A stretch of DNA of 64,000 nt from Baylisascaris procyonis (Eukaryota; Nematoda; Chromadorea; Rhabditida; Ascarididae): the NCBI GenBank assembly GCA_037389465.1, contig JAZARR010000084.1:62001-126000 (forward strand), in the 5' to 3' direction. Both the position numbers and the translations under genes were made by a program. This document shows positions 49,829 through 63,448 of the stretch, in pieces (position 1 is the stretch's first letter; each line of letters begins with the position of its first letter). The notes below the pieces were generated by a model. The model ran no database searches. It was not told the origin of the DNA and saw only the letters and a list, made by a program, of their open reading frames with translations.

Positions 49829-52800
49829 ACAAATAAATAAATATGTTTTCTTGATTTCTATAAAATTAAGCAATTAATAAAAGAAGACATATTTTATGAA
49901 TTGATCGAAAAGCAATAATTACCTTCAGCAAGAATTCCTCTATTTATAGCGTGTGAAGGTGGTGCTCGTTCATCGGAAACACGTGCTGCAGCATGATAAT
50001 CTCCAACCGATTCGAATACCGACGTCAACGCTGAGACAACAAACGCAAGAAAGAGACCTGTATGGAATTTAGGCGCACCATATTGACCTAAAAATATCAA
50101 AATTAAGAATAAATAAGAAAACAATAAAAGAAAATCTCCACTTAGACTATCAAAAAATTAATCGCAGTTCAATGCAATTTTCTATAAATACTTAATTTTA
50201 TAAATAATCCAAGTCAATAACAATTCATAGCTTCAATATAAGCTTAAGATATTCTTAAACTTGAAAAGCTTTTTTCGGAAAAAATGTTTTAATATTTATT
50301 AAAAATTTCTGTTCCTCACCTGGATATGGGACACGAAACCATGATGCATGATTGATTACAGCAATAGTTTCGTTCTTATCAAGTCGAGCAGCACTATCCG
50401 GTGGTACAAGATCTGCTAATGTAAGGAATAGACAAAATCCCCATGAAGCCAAAATCGCTACTAGATACTGAAATGTAAATTTCGCATAAGTTTTAACGAA
50501 AACTATTTGAAATAGTTTATAAATATTTCACGTCTACATCATTTACTTATGGCATCTGATATTTTTTCTTCCGCCTTCAAGGACAGTTTCGTTAGTTTCA
50601 ACTTATAAGATTGACATTCGATAATTCCTTAATTTAGCAGGAAAATTACAGTTTAAATTTTGCTTATAATCAGTTAGTGCGGACAAGTATGTTCAAAAAA
50701 TTCAGATGCAACTAGCCTTATGCTACCTCTCGAAGACGGAATGAAGTCAATGAATTAGGAGAACTGGATTGAACTGAAGAATCTATGCACGACAACCAAC
50801 TACGATAACGCTCGGCTATACTTTTTTCACTTTGCTATTATGGTCGCAAAGAAGGAGTAAAAGAAATTCGCATGCGAATGCCAACATGAAATTTAACACT
50901 TTTATGCAAAATTTTGAGAAATTGTTTTCAATTTTCAAAACCTCAAAAATCAAAAAAAGAGAAAAAACAAAGGAAGGAAATTAAGCGCTTCACTATTAAT
51001 ATCTTACCGGATATTGGCCAAAAATGTTTGTTCGGATGATTCGAAACTTTCCGTTTTTATAGCCAAAAAGAGGCACTCTCCACTCGGCCAAATACAATAT
51101 CGTAGCAAATAATGCAACAGCCTGTCTGAAAATTTCACTCTTTTACTATAACTGCTGTATGAGCGAGTTTTTTTTAGAAAAAAATGAAGGAATAAAGAGG
51201 TGCAAAGGTTCTGAAGAATTCAACAGGCATGGGATGGCTAGAGATTTCGAGATCATGCACAGGTGTAAAGGTGGTGAGGGCAGATGGCAGAAGGGAATAC
51301 GAGGGAATAGGCAGGGATAGGACAAAGGAAATGACGAATATGATTCTAAATTCCAATAAAAATTGATAAATCTAAAAAGAAAATGCTTACATGATTGCCA
51401 CCCAATGCTTGGAGATACGTTGAACACAAAGATCGACCGATGAGAGTACAAGAAGTAGCATCAATGGTGAAACCGTTATCGGTCCTATGAATTTAGTGAG
51501 TACACCAACCAGACCGGTTATACCGATCAACATTGGAATTAGCGATGACGCTAGAAGACAACCTTGAATCTGCAACTATTCACGGTTACATAGTAATTCG
51601 GCAATTTATTTATCCTTATTTTTATCTGTATCTAGAAATTGCTAATTTTGTAATACTAAAAAAATCTGCAACACTAAAAGAGCTTGCAATATTATAGAAA
51701 TGACTTGATTTCTTTATTTTTATTAAATCTCATAAATTTTTAAATCTTTTTCGAAAACCACATCCAATTATCACTGAAAAATTTGCAATATTAGAAAAAA
51801 AATCGTAAGAAAATGACTCACAATAGCGAGTTTATTCTCGTATATTTCACTCGGAACGAAATCATTCTCGGTGGCAGTACATTTATACTCGGGAAGTAAC
51901 ATGAACACTTGAATCGATGGTATATATGCGAAAGCAGTCCCTTGTAGCAATGCTAATCTGAATAGGGTAAATTTTGTTCAGTAATCGTTAGCTCAGCCAC
52001 TTCCTCCAAACCCATGGTAACAACGATAGCGCTCAGAAATATCACCACTGACGGTATAGAAATACCAACATTGACAGTATGGAATTACCACAACCATTTG
52101 AAAAGTTGGCATTGTGAGACCATAAAGTGAAAACCTCCGATGTGAAGATCGATGACAAAGTAAATATTAAGTTGTCATATAAAAGTATAGTGTTGAATAT
52201 GCTAGTCGCAAAGTTAAGCGTAATTCTCATCCCCTCCCCTCTTCCCTCCTTTCCTTTAATAAATTAATAAATCTTGATATAATTTTGTGAAAAAAAAAAT
52301 CATTTGCTAAATATTTCGATGTTTATAAAAAGAATTTTTGAATCGTGCAAAAATGCTAAGAAATAGCTTGTAGGCATTTCTGAACTAACCATTCCTATTC
52401 GAATAATCCTGCATCGCTAGACATCGCAGATTTAATAAATGGATTAAACATTATTCGTGGTAATCCTGATAAAGCCTAAAAGTCGGTCTTTTCGGAAAAT
52501 CTCTTCATCCGTCCCATCCTTTCCCATCCCATCAGCCTCTTCAATGAAAACCTAAGATTTGCTATATATTTGCAGTAAACGGATAATTGAATATGAAAAA
52601 AAGGCAAATAACGCACCTCATTCCAAGCATTGTCTGGATAATGGTTGAAATCCCACTTACGACGAAAGTTGATGAAATAAGCTTGACACGTAGATCGTAG
52701 ACATCCCTTCCTGGACAGAGCTCATTCGATAGAATAAATGGGATTGTTAATAATGCACTTACGCATACCATAACTTGCTGTAAACATAAACTGTTAATAA

Positions 52801-53558
52801 ATTTCAAAAAATTAACTAATAACCTATTGATAGTACTGTAATGAAGCGATGATGAAGTTATAAGAAATGGAAATTCTCATCATTGCAATGCTATGAACCC
52901 CAATTATTAAAATCGTAATCTAACATTTTATCGACTATACTATAATCTACATCCCCTTAATTAGTTTCCAATTCATATTTTGCTGCGCACGAAGAAAAAA
53001 TTGATTTAATTTTTCACTAATAAATTTTTTTTCAAACACTGAAAAATTGATGCGCTCAGCTGTGCAATTATCATGCGTCCTGTATGGGATTGACAGATGT
53101 CATTTTCAAGCAATGTCCTTCCTCATATTGGCACTGATGTGTAATCAAGTGGGACTTCGTAATTAGTGATGCATTTCGAGTAATTAATGAAGTTTTTTTA
53201 CGTCATCTCACGTCATTCACAATCGCAAATATCCTTCAATGTTTACCATGCTTTATGTTTGAATTATTTTACAGCAAGGAATGCTTGGAATTATTTTATC
53301 AGTATGCAACTTTTTGCTATCGAAGCAGAAAAATTATCACTAAATTCCTAATATCAATTCCAATCTAAAATACAAGAAAAAATATCTCACGCAAAAAAAA
53401 ATTTTTTTCAAAAAAAATAATTTAAAAAATTCAGCAACCTGAAATCCAAAAAGCAATGAGAGAGCTATTGGTGGCCTATCGTTAGCCTTATAGAAGCGTC
53501 GCTCTTTCTTACGTTTTGCTACGATGGCCATTTGCTTACTCTCTTCTGCTAAAGTCAT
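47274..53558 (-). CDS. SLC23 / NAT family nucleobase-ascorbate transporter
   Basis: A plasma-membrane permease of the SLC23 (SVCT/nucleobase) family. Twelve exons on the minus strand, all phase-matched, give 555 residues: 53558-53439, 52777-52617, 51957-51822, 51569-51391, 51125-51008, 50467-50320, 50087-49923, 49617-49529, 49340-49173, 49025-48926, 48087-47992, 47461-47274. Family landmarks in order: PPIALSLLFGFQQVMVCVSA (TM1), LQGTAFAYIPS, IQGCLLASSLIPM, GPITVSPLMLL, WFRVPYPGQYGAP, SVFESVGDYHAAAR, HAINRGILAEG, the NAT signature ENIGVIGVTR at 363-372, STIPDPLVGGV, VDLKSSRNIAILGFS, and DNTVTG with its ERGL-like tail. Length fits the family (about 550-650). Two points are odd: the usual Gln-His of TM1 is Gln-Gln (40-41), and the signature begins with Glu rather than the Pro of mammalian ascorbate carriers. 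The substrate could be nucleobases rather than ascorbate. The start is supported by a trans-splice-like acceptor 8 nt upstream. Confidence 0.95.
49746..49842. repeat. (AAAT)n microsatellite in a transporter intron
   Basis: About 24 tetranucleotide units (AAAC then AAAT on the plus strand) lie in the 305-bp intron between exons 7 and 8. They take up a third of that intron. Confidence 0.95.
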
Positions 53559-53580
53559 TGTTAGTTCTGCAATAAATATG
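53559..53580 (-). promoter_or_regulatory. Probable spliced-leader (trans-splice) acceptor of the transporter mRNA
   Basis: On the minus strand TTTATTGCAG ends at 53567, and the ATG follows after only 8 nt (AACTAACA). A strong 3' splice site this close to a start codon, with no visible upstream coding exon, is the usual arrangement for nematode SL trans-splicing. A cis-spliced 5' non-coding exon is the alternative. Confidence 0.5.
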
Positions 53581-55780
53581 AATAAAAGCGAGTTTTTTTT
53601 AGTCCATATAAAATATATCTCTTCTTCCTAAACGAAATTCCTAAACGAAATGCTTTGATAAATGATAAGCATGAGAGGATGATTTGAGCTACTATCGAAT
53701 AAAAAAGATTAGAAGAGGCATTAAGATGAGCTTCGCACAGCCGTATGTCCTTTTGACATAAACTTAATAGGATTTCGACATACTTCAACACAACTCATCG
53801 TTGTGTTGTTTTATTCATCGATCAAAACACTTCTTCTTTGATCATTAAACATATTTTCATACATAAAAATACGGGTGGAGAAAAAAATTCATCCGTAATT
53901 TAAACCTTTGCAACATTTTAGACGATTTGTAAAGACTAATTAATTATATTACATATATTTATGTAATTATTTGTAAAGTAATATGAAGTAAGTATTCAAA
54001 AATTTTTCATATCCCAAAGGATGGCAATAATTTTGTTACACAAAGATGAAATATACGGTAAAAATGGTATTTTCATTTTTTTTCGATACATACTTCAAAA
54101 AAAAAAAATACGATATCGTTCAAGCCAACCGATCTGTAATGCCATCGCAGTTGAAATCTACGCATCTTTTTATCGAATTATTTTTCATATATATTTTTTT
54201 TTATTTCGACTATTTGATTTTATTTCGTTGCATTCATTATTTTACTTTCCCAACTATTCTATTTACTTTTTTTTCCCTCCCCATTTCTCTAAGAAGATTC
54301 ATTAGGAATCCACAGTTTCAATTACTTTGATAGAAGATTATTCGTTTTTGAACGAAATTATTCCTAGAGAGTATAAAAATCTGCTATTTCTATAGGATAA
54401 TGCTAAAGACTTGAAATGCTTATAGTATCTCTGAATCTGAGAGAATGAAAAGAGATAAGGAAGAAAATAGATGAGAATGAATGAATGAAGAGAGGAAAAT
54501 TCATGACCAACAACGATGAAACGATAGAGTCTGAAAAATTTTCGATAGCAATAATTTGACGCTTTGATTAAGGTGTCTTTTCAAAACATTAATGGTGAAT
54601 AAGACGACGATGAATCGAATAAACTGGTTGATTTCTATCTTTAAGCACTAATCGATTACACAAATTTTACACTTCATTGATTAAACGTGAGAAAAAAAAA
54701 CCTTTTTTTTTTTCACAATCGAATCTCACAATTTCATTCAATTCAAAAACAGTTTTTATTAAAATTATAAATTCAACTAAATTCGTAAGTAATTCAACTC
54801 AATTCGCTGAATCCGATAGCAAACCACTGAGACGGAAAAGAATTGATAAGAAAAACAGCATCAGTGAAAAATGAATTATAGAAAAAAAAAACTCCGATGA
54901 TTGTATATCATATGTGTTATATTGAAAAAAAAAGTTCACGCAATTGACAGACAGCTGTCAGAAGATTCGTCCAGTTTTCTTAGAATAGTCTAGTGAATGA
55001 GATTAACGAGAAAAAAAAAGGCCCAGTTCGTCTAGAAGGGTTTTGTAAGTGTTTTTTTTTTATCTTGTAAGCACCGAGTTTTTTTTTTTAAGTAGTAGAA
55101 CAGCAAAAGCGTAATAGCATATCAGATATATCATCATAGAAATTTGTAAAAGGTATACTTATTGAAATGAAGTCATTTTGACGAAACCCTAGCTCATCGT
55201 TTTCAGAGCGACCTTGCTCCCTTTCCTTCTCTTTCTTACTTTGAATCCGTTCCACTCCTAGTTCCTCAGAGCTTATAACCGTTGTCGCAAGGTAATGTAC
55301 AATATAGCCTGTGCAATATACAACATTAATAACCAAGCTTATCAACCGAACAGATGTTTTTATAGAAAGTAATAAAAAATGATAGAAAAAAATCTATGGA
55401 GAATTATAGTTTCATAAGTCAATCATTGATAACATGAATGTGTGCATCTCATCAGTGAGTGATCGAACGTATGAATGAAGAAAACAGACAGTCGGGTGGC
55501 ATATGAACACTTGAGTGTATCGCTGCGCAATGTGTTGTGCAGAATTTATTAGATTAACACATACGCCTCCTGACAATCCCGCAGAAGGTGAAAGGTGAGA
55601 CAAAAGATGAAATAATACGTCTGATGAGTGAACCAGCACCCACCCCTTCCTATCCTCCCAATGTACGTCACCGTTGCACTGAAATGATTCCCTAATTATT
55701 CAAATCGTTGGGGTATGTGAAAGATTTCGATGTGGAAAATGTTAAAGAAAAAAGTGAGCGCGAAGAAGATGAGGATGCGA

Positions 55781-55798
55781 GGAGGGGAGGGGGAGGGG
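55781..55798 (+). other. G-rich tract, possible G-quadruplex
   Basis: Runs of 2, 4, 5 and 4 guanines are separated by single adenines, with a further GGG at 55811-55813. The motif is weaker than the one at 13052. Confidence 0.35.
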
Positions 55799-58452
55799 AA
55801 AACGGTGGATGGGATGGAGGAATGACATGTACGATGAATGAGTAAAAATGGTTTCTGGGATAGAACAATCTCAAGATCGAAGAAGGAAGAAAATGGTACT
55901 ACAATGTTGATTTCAATTGTACTCTCAATGATTCAAAAATGATGCACACAAATAATTGAACAGCAAATTCTTTACAAATACTTATCAATCCATCCTTATT
56001 GAAATATATCTCTACCTATAGATGCGATTCATTCAAAGCGATCGCTGTTGAATTAGTTTTATTTGGAACTCCAAGCACATCTTTGGAACTCCACGCACAT
56101 CTATTCATCGAGTAGCGATGAACACTTGTATTTTGTTTTTGTTTTTTTGTATCTGTATTTTTACCTGTCGTCTGCCCACCTATACTAATCATAACTTGTA
56201 CACAGATTTCTTGAATCTCATTTGAAGACCAATAGAGTTCACTGATCTATTTGTTCATAAACAATATTGCGCACGGATGTATGACTATTGCACCAACTGA
56301 ATCAAATACATCCTAAAAGATACCGCTTTTGCAGCTTCATTCTATGTTTAATTCCAATAAACAACAATTCAGACAAGCAAACAGACAGATAAATAAATCA
56401 ATGGTGAGTCAACCGAGCGATTTTATCGTCTTAATAATATCATTTTTGAAGCATACGTTCCTACCACTTAAACTAGGGATTTGTCGGGATTTGTTGGGAA
56501 GATGAAGGAGACTCCGAATGTCATCTATAGGTTCATGAAAATTTTAAGAGAGATATCTCCCTTTTCTACCTTTCTCCTTTCTATTGCTCACAATTCTAAC
56601 TACCCTAAACATATCGAAATAATACGTCTCTGATAAGACGTATTTCATAAACGACAACAAAACAGCAACGTGCAGAATACAAACAATGAAGGTAATCGAA
56701 GTGCATAGAAGTGCTCATCTCATCGTAATGACCTATTCAACTTCCGTTTTGAAGCGAATCTCTGCCCATGAAAAACCCATAAAAAATGTATCAATGAAAT
56801 GTCACAAAAATTATTCTAGATAGTTGTCTAAAATAGATGATGCAATTTTACAATCACATTCTTATTCGCCTATATTAATAAGTGGAAGTTATCAAAAAAT
56901 GATCGACAATTCAACAAACGACCACTCAACTAGCAACTTAGAAAATAAAATCTATTTGTTGACCGACCGCTTCAATGAATGCTTGTTGAAATGAGAAATA
57001 CGAAAATATTCATATCGCTAGAAAAAAAAAAGATTAAATATTTACTCGTACGGCTAAATATTACAAAAACTAGAATTTCATTGGTATCAAAGACATGTTT
57101 TTTTTTCCACTAACAATAGAAAAGTGCATCAATCGATCAACAATAGATGAAGGTCAACCTATGATATCATTACGATCAAAGCAACTCAAATAGAAGTGTA
57201 TTGACTATTAGAACTTATATTATATTAGTCATAATATAGAAATCAATACTATAGAAGCAATCATAGCAACTTTATAACGTTCCATCAAGACTAAAATACC
57301 AAATTGAGAATTTATTTTATTGAATTTATCATTTTATGGAAAAAATTTATTCAATTTTATAAAGAAAAATTTCAATAACTTTTTCATCAATATTAGTAAA
57401 TAAAAATGCAATAGATAAGAGAATCTTAAAAATTAAAACTTTAGAAATAGTTTACTAAAACTTAAAATATTATAAGACTCTCACTCCATCCCCTCCTCGA
57501 AAGATAATGAATATTTCTAAAGTGAGCGGATATTTGGCACTCAAAATTGTAACATAACCGACCCATACGAGCGGTGATAATCAATTGATTTTCTTTTGAA
57601 CCGTGTTCCGATATAGAATAATGATGAGAATTTCGTTTCGAAGAAGGAAACCTGTTTGAAACATAACGAAATCTTTTAAGGACCGGATTGTGAAAATGAT
57701 AACGTTTAAGTGATTTGATTAAATCATATATTACGTGAGCAATTTCAACTCTGTTAGATTCATTCGCCGACTCAAATTATGGACTGGAATTATTATAGGA
57801 CTGGAATTTGGGTGTTTTTGGTGACCAATGAATCTTCCGGTTATGAAAAAAACTAAAATACACAAAGCATTATGTTCAAACTCCAGCGAGTAGAATTTAA
57901 ATTCATGTGGGAAACAAAAATGATCGACTATATATTACAAGGTAATGCAACTTAATTACCATTATCTTCGAGAAGCATTTCTTATCTTTGCAATTTTCTC
58001 AATATTTCAATAGTTCCCTTAGGATATGCTAGTTCTAAATTTATGAAAATCGAATGATGTAATTTTCATTCCCCAATAAAAAAGTTTTTTGCGGTTTTAA
58101 TATGAGTGGCAAAGAGAATACGCGTAAAAACGAGAAACGATAAGCACTGCCGCTATGAGGAAGCTTCATAAGAACAAACAAGTTGCAGATGACGTCATAC
58201 ATACACTTATCTGCTAAAAATTTGTCCGCATTTGCTATCTTAGCATGTTTCATCTTAATGAAATTTTCAAAAGTATTTAAGGTTAACATAAATAATATTT
58301 CAATAAAATTTTATTATATATTTCACATTTACAAATCTCAATGATGTTATCCCCATAGAAAAGAATTTTAGAAAAATATTTTAGAAAAAATGATCAGTAT
58401 GGCTAAAAAAACAAAAAAACAGCGATAAACTCCCTTTTGGGGAAAATCATAG

Positions 58453-58634
58453 CTAACGCCGTTGTTCATAAAGACATAAAGCGATCATGTTCGAAAGATG
58501 AATGAACATTCCTAAAATGGGAGAATGCGGCAGGAAAATTAATGAAATATCCGCTTTATCAACTCTGTAAATTACATGGGTCGGATCCATCGGATCCACA
58601 AATACACGAACCACTTTCGTTTCCATAACTTCTT
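58453..58634 (-). CDS. Possible terminal exon with a hydrophobic segment
   Basis: A minus-strand frame of about 60 codons ends in TAG at 58455-58453. It reads ETKVVRVFVDPMDPTHVIYR, then a mixed segment, then a hydrophobic stretch (ISLIFLPHSPILGMFIHLSN) and CLYEQRR at the end. The composition is unlike the surrounding AT-rich noise. The acceptor is weak (TTTTGCAAG), and no poly(A) signal follows closely. Family not recognised. Confidence 0.25.
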
Positions 58635-61600
58635 GCAAAATTTATGCGTACAAATATTCTTACTTATATTTCCTATAGAAGTCATCATTTACAACACAAA
58701 CCCCACATAGACAAGTATCACCTTTACTTAAGCATTTGATTTTCTTCTTCAATGTATAATAGGCTAACCAATGCTAAATTATGATAATATAAAGTCATGC
58801 TAAAGCTTCTATGACTGAATAATTTAAAAAAAAAAAACATGCGCGCAACGCTTGCCGAATATATCTTCGCATTTCAGGCTTATCAGTAGAACTCGTACAG
58901 CTGCTTCTTTAAGCGTTTCGCAAATGGTACAATTTGTGAAGTGCTCTCACATAGTCGCACAAACAGGCGTTCACAAAAAAACGTTTATGCTTAAATGCGC
59001 GCATACACGTGCATACAGATACATGTATGTGCACGCACACACACGCATACATATAGGCGTAAAATAACACTCATGCGCATGCACAAGTACGCACAGCCGA
59101 GTCCTAATATTAATTTTTTTTTAAATCTCATTACTTTGAAGTATCATCAGTTTTCTAACTCCATGAAAATATTTCAAATTAAGGAGTGGATAACCAAATT
59201 AGAGATAAACGATAAGTTTTCTACGATATAAGCATTTGCATTTTTCGATTCACCAAAAATTAAATGCTTGCAGAAATATGCAAAAACAGTGATTCTAATA
59301 ATTTGCTTTTTGCTTCACCCTGAAACAGCTCAGAAAATCGCAAGTCAAGAAAATGGCCATTTTTGGGCCCCCATCCGAACAAGTATTGAACAATTTTGAC
59401 ATTTGAATCTTCTCCTCCTTTAGCTAACAATAACTCATATATAATGAATGGTTAATGATTAATCATAACAAAATTGGTGACAGACGATTATCCTATGCGT
59501 TAGATTAAAAAGAAAATCACCAGTATTACTTCCGGTTTTTCTAGATATAAGAATTAGTTATAAATAAATAGCAGTGGTGTAGGCACAGACGTGATGTATC
59601 TATAAGCTTCTACTGCAAGTGCTTACAAAAATTCATTGGAAGCAAACGGGTGTAATGGTGGCAAATTCCATTTAAAAACTATTATTATGCATACTTCAAC
59701 TTCATCTAACTGTATTTAAAAACATCTAACTCGATACTATGGGCTCTATGGATCAACTCTTTTCTTTTGCATACAATGACTCATTAATTTCATTCACATA
59801 TTTAATGTAAGAATTTACATATTTGTATGGATTACTAGATAATGAAACAATAAGTAAGGCATCCAGAAAACTATAGAGATTCATGCCTTGTACTGAGCAA
59901 AATTCTTGATTTTATTTTTCGTTTAAAGTAGTGCAGATGAACAAGTAGAAGTATTTCGCATAAAAACCAACCGTCTAGAAAACGACCAACCGGTTGGCAA
60001 TATCCAAAAACGTCATCATTATTCTCTTTCTTGGGAATGTCAGTAGACAAATAATAGATCATAGCGACGATTACACAATTATGTGACAATCGTTTTCCTA
60101 GTTTTTTTTTTAATTTTAATTTACATTTTAGCAATTATTAAGTTTTTCTCTTTTGTTCGTACAAAAAATATCTCCGTGAAAGATGCTTAAGCTCAGAGAC
60201 ATTCCGCTTGAATTATTTGCGATGATCATCTCGTTACTATTTTATTTACCTCGTAATTTCAATACCTTTAGTGCCTCACCTTTGGTACCTCATTATGTAC
60301 AGCCATATATCTTAGGAAAGGGATCGTTGATATCAAAACAGTCATTTGATCTTCAGTTCTAATTTGGTACAAATCAACGAAAATCATATTTGCTTACATA
60401 AAGGGGTAATAAAAATGACATTGAATATATGATTCAACATTCATCTCGTAGTAAAATATTTACAGAATCCGCTTATAACAAGAAAAAAGACGGATGCTGT
60501 GCTGATCGAGTAAGTGAACATACGTAACATATGATGACGACTGTCAGCTAGCTACAGAAATTAGCAATGTACGATAACGGCTGTCAACTATCTAATGAAA
60601 TTATTGGTGCTTAGAACGGAATTCTACGAATCATATCATTCCCCATAGCCTCGTTTTCATAGAAAAGTGATACTCAAAGGCGGATTGCCGAGAGAAAACG
60701 ATAAATATAGATCATTATATAATGCAGGTGACCAAGAGTCATTATATATGCCAAATGGGTCAACTAATGCCGCAATATCATCCAATAAAGAGACATATTA
60801 ATATTGCACTGTTTTTAACCAATGAACAACGACCATTTTAAATGCGATTAATTTAGAAAAAAAAAAAGATAATAGATATGAATAAATTTTAAAAGAGAGT
60901 AATTTCTAAGGATGGTTCCATAACAAAAATATAAAAGAGAATAAAGCTAACAATGGTAAAGTATTTTGATATCGATGAAAAAAAAAGAAATAGATTATTT
61001 AAACACATTTTATTTTATTTTACTTTTAAGAACTCATCTTTAATTTTATAAGAATGTCTTTAAAAATTTTCATCTTTAAAAATTCATTCATTCGAATAGA
61101 TATTCATCTGAGAACAAAAGTTTCACCTATTATTACGGAGATTAAAACTTAATTTCTCGAGCAACCAATCAAAAAAAAAACTGACAGAAATCTTATCATT
61201 TAAAACAGTTGAAAAATCCGACTTAAAATATATCAGATTCGGAGTATATCAGCTATAGATTGCGAGAAATGGGCTAATATTATTAAACATCAATGAATTA
61301 CAGTTGTTTCACTGAATTTTCCGGCGATATTTTCGATAAATTTCTTTCAAGTTAAAAATTTCCGCAAAAAAAATGTTTTTTTTTAGAAATTTTTACGACC
61401 TTTTCTTTCGTATTTTATTCAATTTTACAAGAGTTTTATTTACTTAATTTTTTGCAAGTAGAATAAACTGTATTAATCAATAATGCGATAATTGCACTTC
61501 TTTCAGATTGTACCAACAAAACAGGAAATACTAGTGTAAATAGTGCGGAATTTGAATTGCTTAGCAATCGATTTTTAGTAAACTAGAATTTCTTTTCGCA

Positions 61601-61987
61601 ATATTAATTACACTTGAATTTTTAAACAGTTTTTTGAGTATTTGAGTAATGCATAATATCATCGCGCTAAATTCACTCTTATTTACGAAAAACATCAACT
61701 AGTAAATACTTAGAGTATTTCTATCTCTTTTTGCTATTACTGAAGAAATTCAATGTTTCAAATTAATGAACATATAAATGCGATTATTTTATGATCGATT
61801 TATAGACTATTCAGTTGCTGCCGTTATTTCTTTTTTTTTTTTGAGAAATTTCTTCGAAATTACTATTTATACTTTGCATATTCGATTACACTCATTGATT
61901 TCCTACAACAATAAATTTTTTTAAGTATTCAATAAAATGATGAGTAATTAAAAAAATATTTTCGTATTATTATGAGGCAACAACATA

Positions 61988-62068
61988 TATATATTTATAT
62001 TTATATTTATATTTATATTTATATTTATATTTATATTTATATTTATATTTATATTTATATTTATATAT
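61988..62068. repeat. (TTTATA)n hexanucleotide microsatellite
   Basis: About 13 copies of the hexamer TTTATA are almost perfectly conserved. Confidence 0.95.
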
Positions 62069-62079
62069 AACAATTCAGT

Positions 62080-62166
62080 TTATATCATTGCAACTAGACT
62101 ATTCCCTATTTCTACTTCTTCATTGGTGAGACAAATTTCATCAAGCCATATTGTGAGAGCAGCTTT
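62080..62166 (-). CDS. Possible small terminal exon
   Basis: On the minus strand a strong acceptor (GGGTTTTCAG ending at 62167) is followed by 28 codons with normal-looking protein sequence (LTIWLDEICLTNEEVEIGNS) and a TAA stop at 62082-62080. The frame is also open upstream to 62262, so the exon could be longer. No upstream partner exon was identified and no family is recognised. Confidence 0.28.
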   Translation of the reverse strand, partial: KAALTIWLDEICLTNEEVEIGNSLVAMI

Positions 62167-62921
62167 CTGAAAACCCATAAAAATTTCGTCCGTTGTTTCA
62201 TTGGGAATATTTCTGTTATTGTTTTCAAACAATATTATGAAACAAAAATTCGCAATTCGCAAAATTATCGAAAACGAAAAATTCGCAGAAAAAAAACGAA
62301 AAAAATTCGCAGAAATGAAAAAAATTATCGCAAATTTTCATAAGATATGCTCAAAAAGTAAAACGAATAAATTTCTTATAATTGCTAGCATCGTGGCTTC
62401 AAAAAAAAACACGAAGATAATTAATAACTTTTTGGCACTACTTAACACATGATTTCTCAAATAGTATTTTTTTTCATTCATTCATGAGTTAGTCATGAAT
62501 TATAAAATCATCACGAAAGATCCTCCAATAAATCCAAAAAAAAGTCGATATTCTCTTGCAAATATTTCTTTCTTGTTCCGTCTAAATTTCACTATTTTTC
62601 TCAACAAAAAAAAATACAATTGAGCATTACATAAAGAAGAGTTGTAAAAGAGTGGAGGAGTTGAACGTGGTTGATTTGTAGTGAAGAACACAAATAGTGC
62701 GCACACGCTTGACGGATGCAACAAAGCCGCTATGCGAAAGCGTTCACATTTGGAATTGCGGACACCCCCGAACCTATGCACAACGAGTGTATATCATTAG
62801 AATACGGCTGTTGATTTGAATACATGTTTCACGAATGACGTGAGATTGCACCATCTACTATTGCTGCTTAATTTTGAGAATTTTAAATTTGAGGGTCTAA
62901 GTGAAGTTATGCTGTGAATGA

Positions 62922-62995
62922 ACAAATAAACAAATAAATAAATAAAAATATAAATATAAATATATATAAGTGAATAAATAAATATATAAATAAGC
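62922..62995. repeat. AT-rich AAATA/AATATA microsatellite
   Basis: Degenerate AAATA, AAAT and TATA units; part of the minus-strand frame 62797-63039 is its translation. Confidence 0.8.
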
Positions 62996-63448
62996 AAACT
63001 ATGACTTTTTAAGAAAAAAGTTTTTCCGAAACTTTGCACTCGTAGGCATTGTTGTGAATGAATCGGGACACACTAAACAGCTCTTAAACAGTTCTGCTAG
63101 TGTCAATAGGTTCAGTGAAATTTACAAAGTTATCACATTTAATAGTTCATTAATCTTTATATGCTATCTTTTTTTTCAAAATTTTTCGTTAATATGCAAA
63201 AGAAAAATGTACATTCCAATTTATTCAAATATATTTAAAATTGAAGAGAATTCAAAATCGTAGGTTTCTGAGTCTTAACCATTCGGCTATCTAACCTCAC
63301 TTTGCTTAACCGCAACTCTTAGCTTACCAAAATAACTTTAATTTAAGCTTACTCTAACAAAATCATGCAATAATGAATGATAACTGAAGAAACATATCAA
63401 CTAAATAGATATACTACACCGATATTCTCATAGGAAAAACAAAAACAC

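Noticed and set aside
55088..55345. Minus-strand frame with charged tail as an upstream exon of the transporter
   Set aside because: No donor joining it in phase to the transporter, and the trans-splice-like acceptor at 53567 already accounts for the 5' end.
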